From Cryptomeria japonica (Eukaryota; Streptophyta; Pinopsida; Cupressales; Cupressaceae): DNA of 64,000 nucleotides. Location of the stretch: assembly GCF_030272615.1 (NCBI RefSeq), contig NC_081413.1:442951038-443015037 (forward strand), read 5' to 3'. The position numbers and the translations under genes are program-made. This document shows, in pieces, positions 59,011-64,000 of this stretch; the stretch's first letter is position 1; each line of letters opens with the position of its first letter. The notes under the pieces are model-generated. The model was not told the DNA's origin. It searched no databases and saw only the letters and a program-made list of their open reading frames with translations.

Positions 59011-59015
59011 TTTTT

Positions 59016-59627
59016 CTTTTAATCTCTCAAAATAGAGAATCAAATATATTAGCTATTTTATAGGGATTTGGATTCACACTATTAAAATAATAAAATAAAA
59101 ATTAATTTAAATAACATCTCTGAAGTATCAAAGAAGAGATAATCTTCTCTATTTTAAAGGGATTTGATTATACGTAGTTAAAATAAAAATTTAAATTAAA
59201 TGTTAAATTATTTCATTACAATCATTCCTATTATCTTAAATTTTAAAAATGTATTAACTTCAAAGCATAAATAAATAAATACAAATACGAATGAAATTAA
59301 AATGAATTAAACTAGAAAAATTAGAGATTAAATTATAATTATTATTAATTATTATAGTCATAAAATAATTATAATTATGATTAGCATTAGAATTAGGACT
59401 AAGGTAAGAATTGCAGTTAGAACTATTAAAAAATTAGAATAAATTAAAAAATAAAATTATTAATAAAAATATGATTCATAGATATAATGTTATCCTAGGT
59501 TCCATAATTGACATATTTAAAATTCATGTAATATTTTTCTTTTAGATCCTATTTCCAATATAAATTCATAGGTTTTTGTTACAATGTCACTCTACAATTC
59601 TTTAGTTACATTAACAAATAATTATTC
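59016..59627. other. AT-rich spacer, no gene
   Basis: Contains a loose duplication of about 110 bp (GGGATTTGGATTCACACTATT... near 59070 and GGGATTTGATTATACGTAGTT... near 59159). ATTATTCTAAT at 59617-59627 resembles ATTATTATAAT after the LINE C tail (62189-62199), a possible decayed target duplication. Confidence 0.4.
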
Positions 59628-59785
59628 TAATCTTGTCCTTCTTGCAAGCTAGACCCCCTATTCCTACTTTGACTCAGGACTGGGATATTATCAGTAGATG
59701 GCATATCAGCTGGGATATTTCTAAACCTATTGTCAAGTTAAAGCACATGAGAAATAATATTGGTTAGGTTCCTCCCCCAAGTGGG

Positions 59786-60298
59786 TTGACCAAAATCAAT
59801 GTTGACGAGGCGACTAAAGGTAATCCTGGACTAGCTAGCTATGTGGGAGTTGCTCGTGAACACAATGGCAGGCTTGTTTTGGCGGTGGCACTCCCACCGG
59901 GCACCCAGACAAATCACTACGCCAAGGCTAAAGTTTCTTGCATTGGATTACACATTGCTATCAAAGAAGGGCTCAAAAAAGTTTGGCTTAAGAGTGACTC
60001 TCTAAACATTATTAGATGTGTGAGTAAACACATCGAGCCCAGCTGGACTATCAAGCCTTTAATTCAGGAGTGTCACATCATGATTGTAAACTTAGATGAT
60101 TTCAAAATTTCCCACATTTATCAGTAAGGTAACATGCCAACAGACCACCTGGAGAACATTGGCGTTGATTATATGGACATACGCTGGTGGACAAGAAAGG
60201 AAACTTTCTTGATACAATTGTGTGAAATGACTAGAAAGGACGTCGAATGCATTAGTCATTCTTATCGCATTAATGATGACAAATTGCCAAATGAATAA
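59786..60298 (+). pseudogene. RNase H end of ORF2, LINE copy C
   Basis: The frame starts TKINVDEATKGNPGLASYVG (Asp), has KVSCIGLHIAIKEGLKKVWL with the Glu position decayed (AKAKVS in place of A-E-x-x-A), and WLKSDSLNII (Asp). One internal stop is at 60125. The frame ends at the TAA 60296-60298. This is the same C-terminal domain as in LINE A, and ORF3 begins 128 bp downstream. Confidence 0.75.
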
Positions 60299-60425
60299 TG
60301 ATCTTTCATGGGTTTTGAGTTTGAAATTCAAAACCGGGGTTTCTAGAGCTTTCTTTTGTATCCGGTTTTTAATTGCCTTGTTTGGGTTTGGTACCATCAT
60401 CCATTTTTGTAGAGGTAAACTGCTG

Positions 60426-62009
60426 ATGGGAGGTGAAAAAACCATAATGGAGCCTACTTCCTATGAGAAATGGGGAAAAAAAGAGAGCTATGGATGAAGA
60501 TTATTGATGGGGGCCTTGTACCATATCTCAAGAGGCTTTATGGAAATGACCCAAAAGTGACAAAGGATTTTGTGAATGGTTGGGAGAAAAGTATCCTCAT
60601 GGCCTTTGGAGCGGAGTTTAGAATTGATGAAACCTTCATTGCAGAGATAACTAGATTGCTAAAGGAAGGAAATAAGTTTTACAGAGAGAGGAAGGTGGCA
60701 AAAGAAGCCATTTCGACCTTATTTGACAAATAAAGTGAAAGAAAAAGGGTGCAAAAGATGAAGGATGACGACTTTAACAAGAAGGACCTACAATCACTTT
60801 GGGTGGAGATGGCCGGAGTGATTATGAGGTACATTACTCTTGACAACTGCTATGTTGGTATCTTCTCTTACCACTTTATGATATTAAACAATTTTTGGTA
60901 TAACAAAAGAATTTCTTTGCCTCTCTATCTGTTGCCTTCTCTTGAAAATATCTTGGCGAATCACATCAGAAAATAGTGACACTCCTATTTTTCATTAGGG
61001 GTTAATCATTCTCATCATGGGGTATGCTAACAATCATGGGGTTAAACCCTCCTCGATTGTTCAAATCCCCAATTTTTTGACCAACCCTGATCTACAATAT
61101 GTGTTTGATACAGAAATGGAGGAAGAAGAGTCTAGTATGGCTATGGATTGGAGGGATCTCAATGTCTCAGATCATACAAAATATTGTCCTTCTCAGGAGG
61201 AGGGTCCCCAACAAAGTATTACACTTGGCACTGATAGCAATAGAAGAAACAAACACACCAGATGGGCTGCTAATAAGTATAAAACCCCTAACCCCAATTT
61301 ACAAGGTTCTAGCCCACCGAATATGAAAAAGTCCAAATTAATCTAAAAAATGGGGAAGCCAAGGGAAAGGAGAAGGAAATAAAGCTAGACATCCCTATTA
61401 TCGTTGAATAGGGGGAACCGGGGGATACTCAAAAAGACTGATTTGGATATTCTCCTTAATAACTCTATTAAAAGCCATGAAAATTTCATTCTTTGGGTCA
61501 GTAAGAAGATCAATATGTTGAAAGAATGAATTAAGGACATTATTAACACTTTTACTAAGACACCCATGCCAAGAAAAACTGACAAAATTCTTCGAATGAC
61601 ACAAAAATTAATAGAAGATGTTAAGATCATGAAAACGGATCATGAATCAAGGATTGGTCAGTTGGAAATAAGATTGGAAGAGATTAAGGACAACCTGAAG
61701 AATCTGGTTGATATTAGTAGGGAAGCCATGAATAACAGTGATCAAGGCCTTAGAAAGGTCAATGTGATGATTGTGGACCTATGAGCTCAGTCCACCACCA
61801 GTATCGCACCCCCAGACACCAAACAAAGGAAGAAAATCCATGAGCCGAACTTGCAGGGTACGAGACCATAGACCACTACTATCCCTTATATGAGGACAAA
61901 AAATAGAAACCAAGAGAAGAGTACCTCCAGGCTCATCATGGACAAGCTTGAGGAAATCAACAAGAGTATGATCCAAAAGAATTTGGAGCTGATACAATCT
62001 CTGGTTTAG
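60426..62009 (+). pseudogene. ORF3 of LINE copy C
   Basis: The ATG at 60426 starts MGGEKTIMEPTSYEKW. After a frame change near 60470, DFVNGWEKSILMAFGAEFRI, GNKFYRERKVAKEAISTLF, VIMRYITLDNCYVGIFSYHF, NNFWYNKRISLP, GLIILIMGYANNHGVKPSS, a hydrophilic linker, and the coiled-coil-like TDKILRMTQKLIEDVKIMKT, with C-terminus MDKLEEINKSMIQKNLELIQ ending at 62009. Stops or shifts occur near 60731, 60974, 61344 and 61782. It is the most complete of the three ORF3 copies and suggests an intact length of about 530 residues. Confidence 0.75.
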
Positions 62010-62190
62010 TGGTTTTTAGTTTTTCTCTATTACTATTTTGTGTTTTTGCTACGTGGGCCTGACCCCTATCTCTGTGGTTGTTTTTTCATTGGTTCTAGAC
62101 TAGTTAGTAATTGTTTATTTTCTGTACTACTCTCTAACTTTGGGTTTCAGGTCCCTATAAAACCTATTTATCATAATAAAAAAAAAAAAT

Positions 62191-62580
62191 TATTATAATG
62201 AAAATATTTAGTTCCACTTGCACTTGATACAAATCAAACCTAATGTCAACATCACTTAAAAGGAATGTAATCTTCAAATAATTTATTTGACTCAAACTAT
62301 ATTGTAAATTCTATCCTTGTAACACTATGTCATAACTCACCTACTTCAAGCAAACAAATACTATTATTATAATGTTACAAAGGTGAGTACTCAACACTAT
62401 ATGACACTTATTTAGAATTTTAAATTAATTTTCTTTATCTATATTTGGTCTTGAAATCAACATGGTTTATCAGTTCCATCATAGGTCATATCCATTGATT
62501 TTCTATCTTCTTTATAGGAAAATATTTGACCTGATTTCCTATAGTGCATATTCTGATATATCAATTATTTACCTAATTCA
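62191..62580. other. no feature seen
   Basis: AT-rich sequence between LINE copy C and the repeated LINE segment. Confidence 0.5.
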
Positions 62581-63900
62581 TTGTTGTTTGCTTTATGGTA
62601 AGGACCAACAACATTTAACAATACACGTTTAGAGGGTTGCCAAATTTCAAAGTGTATACATTACAATTATTCTCCTAATAATTGAACCCTAATTATCATC
62701 TTATTGTCCATTAAATACTATTTTCTATAGCATTAATTAATTATCATTACATTTACCAATACCAAGTTTGTTATCATATTTATTGTTTATTGCATCATCT
62801 ATCTTTTATTATAGTTTTAATTAATTAATTAATTAATCAAATTACAAGAGATTATTTTATATTTTATATTTATTAATTAAAATATTTAATTATTTGATTA
62901 ATTAAGAACTAATTATACTTTTTCACTAAACATTTTTTATTTTTTTATTTTGTCAGTTAAATTCATCTTTGAATTAGTATTTTTTATTTTTGTTTATCCA
63001 TTTATTAATTTGAATATTTAGGAGATTGAAATAATTATTGTTTTATTAGTTGAGTTGAATCCAAATTCAATCTAGTTAACTCAAGAAAATAGATATGAGC
63101 TTTGTGTTGATATTTATTTATAACTATTGTTTTGAACAAAGAGGTGAATCCAATATTTATATATAAAGATTACATTACAAGCCGAAGGAATGTGGCCAAG
63201 TGAAAGATGCTCAAAACCGTAAACAAGATGTACCCATATAAAATATAAAGCTTGAAGATAGCCAAACACAAGTGAATGAAAGTAAGACGTAGATGCAAAT
63301 TAACTTCTCAACAAAATCTAGTGGGAAGATCATATCCATCGCCATGCAATCATTAATCAAAGATTAGTCAAGTATGATGGTGATTATTATAGAGCAGGAT
63401 ATCATCCCTATCTTTGATATTAGAGGTCATGAAATTTCAAAATTTATTAGAAACCGTAAAAATCACATGCTACAAGAGAGAAGGCATATTAGTCCAAACC
63501 TTGATATTTTGAGCATATGAGCCCAAATTCACCTGCTTGTCTATTAACGTTTTACCTTCCTTAAAGGTGTGCTTGATCATGTTTAGGCGAGAGTCAATAA
63601 TAATATCAATAATGGACTAGTGGGGGATGGCTTGATCATTCAATATCATAATGACATTTTTGAAATCTCCTTTGGTGATCACATTGGTGACACCTTTCTC
63701 CTCTACTAACTTAATACTATGATGAGCAGTTGCTATCTCAACATAGTTGGATGACTAGACCCCCAAATTTACTACATACACAAAGATCAACATGCCTTTC
63801 GTATCACCTAGGATGCCACCCCTCCCACCTAACTCAAGTTCGCTTTAACTGAGCCATCGAAATTTAACTTGAACCAACTGAAGTCGAGGAGTAAGAAATG
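62581..63900 (-). mobile_element. LINE RNase H/3' remnant, copy 2 of 2
   Basis: Matches 40881-42970 in two blocks. On the minus strand from about 63870: FKLNFDGSVKANLS (RNase H start), later frames with AHHSIKLVEEKGVTNVI, then VNLGSYAQNIKVWTNMPSLV at the RNase H end. Stops and shifts are frequent. The 62590-63100 block is the non-coding sequence downstream of the RNase H. No A tail or target duplication was identified. Confidence 0.65.
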
Positions 63901-64000
63901 AAATAAAGTACTAAGTTACTAAATCACGTCTATATTCTAAAAGCCAAATCAGCATAATAGACTTAATCTAAAATATATAATAAAATTATTAAATAAAAAT

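Larger units (their letters stand above)
56312..59015 (-). mobile_element. 5'-truncated LINE with its own 3' ORF (LINE D)
   Basis: From about 59015 down: post-RT region, zinc-binding domain, RNase H, a further ORF, then an A-rich tail (T-runs at 56312-56330). The 5' end lies in a segment reading KEEKKIPLINWDTTCLLKED (usual between reverse transcriptase and zinc domain). No target duplication was found by eye. It differs in sequence from LINE A and E. Confidence 0.7.
59628..62190 (+). mobile_element. 5'-truncated LINE A-family copy C
   Basis: On the plus strand: end of ORF2 with RNase H, ORF3, 3' region ending GGGTTTCAGGTCCCTATAAA and a run of A (62178-62189). The 3' terminal wording is shared with LINE A (GGGTTTCAGGGACCC) and copy B (GGGTTTTAGGTCCCTG). 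The 5' end is set by where LINE similarity begins, with an imperfect 11-bp duplication (10 of 11 matching) as weak support. Confidence 0.7.

Overview
This is nuclear DNA from a seed plant with a very large, repeat-dominated genome. The giant LTRs, RNase H-bearing LINEs and gene scarcity make a gymnosperm likely, but no marker in the window proves it. I see one probable host gene, an AP2/ERF transcription factor on the + strand (exon 2 at 47961-48544, proposed exon 1 at 43566-43748). Nearly all the rest is transposable elements of different ages nested inside each other.

Left half (465-38470). A minus-strand LINE (LINE A) runs from 38451 down to 484 between 19-bp target-site duplications (465-483 and 38452-38470). 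Its ORF1 is at 36.7-38.4 kb. ORF2 (endonuclease, reverse transcriptase, zinc-binding domain, RNase H) starts at 36711, is cut in the endonuclease, and resumes at 7653. The 29-kb interruption (7659-36633) is a non-autonomous LTR retrotransposon of the LARD type: about 4.5-kb LTRs, about 3.3-kb internal region without genes, in a tandem three-LTR arrangement. The third LTR was later split by a 14.8-kb Ty3/gypsy element of the Tat/Ogre lineage (19670-34480). That element has a gag-pol frame full of stop codons, a second RNase H, and an antisense plant-mobile-domain ORF near its 3' end. A 1-kb terminal-inverted-repeat element (1428-2420) sits in the 3' part of LINE A.

Most unusual point. LINE A carries an additional ORF (called ORF3 here) between RNase H and the poly(A) end. 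The same order is seen in a plus-strand copy at 59.6-62.2 kb. A 5'-truncated copy at 51834-53309, with 14-bp target-site duplications, begins inside ORF3 and ends at the same A-rich terminus, so ORF3 belongs to the mobile unit. A different LINE at 56.3-59.0 kb has an unrelated-looking ORF in the same position.

Right half (38.5-64 kb). It holds a roughly 715-bp alternating purine-pyrimidine tract, the ERF gene with a decayed Ty1/copia element in its proposed 4.2-kb intron, remnants of a TX1-like LINE on the minus strand (51.5-56.3 kb) into which the truncated ORF3 copy inserted, and two copies of another LINE RNase H/3' region (40.9-43.0 and 62.6-63.9 kb). All TE genes here are broken by stops or frameshifts. 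Coordinates of decayed elements are approximate unless a terminal repeat or duplication fixes them. All comparisons between copies were made by eye.
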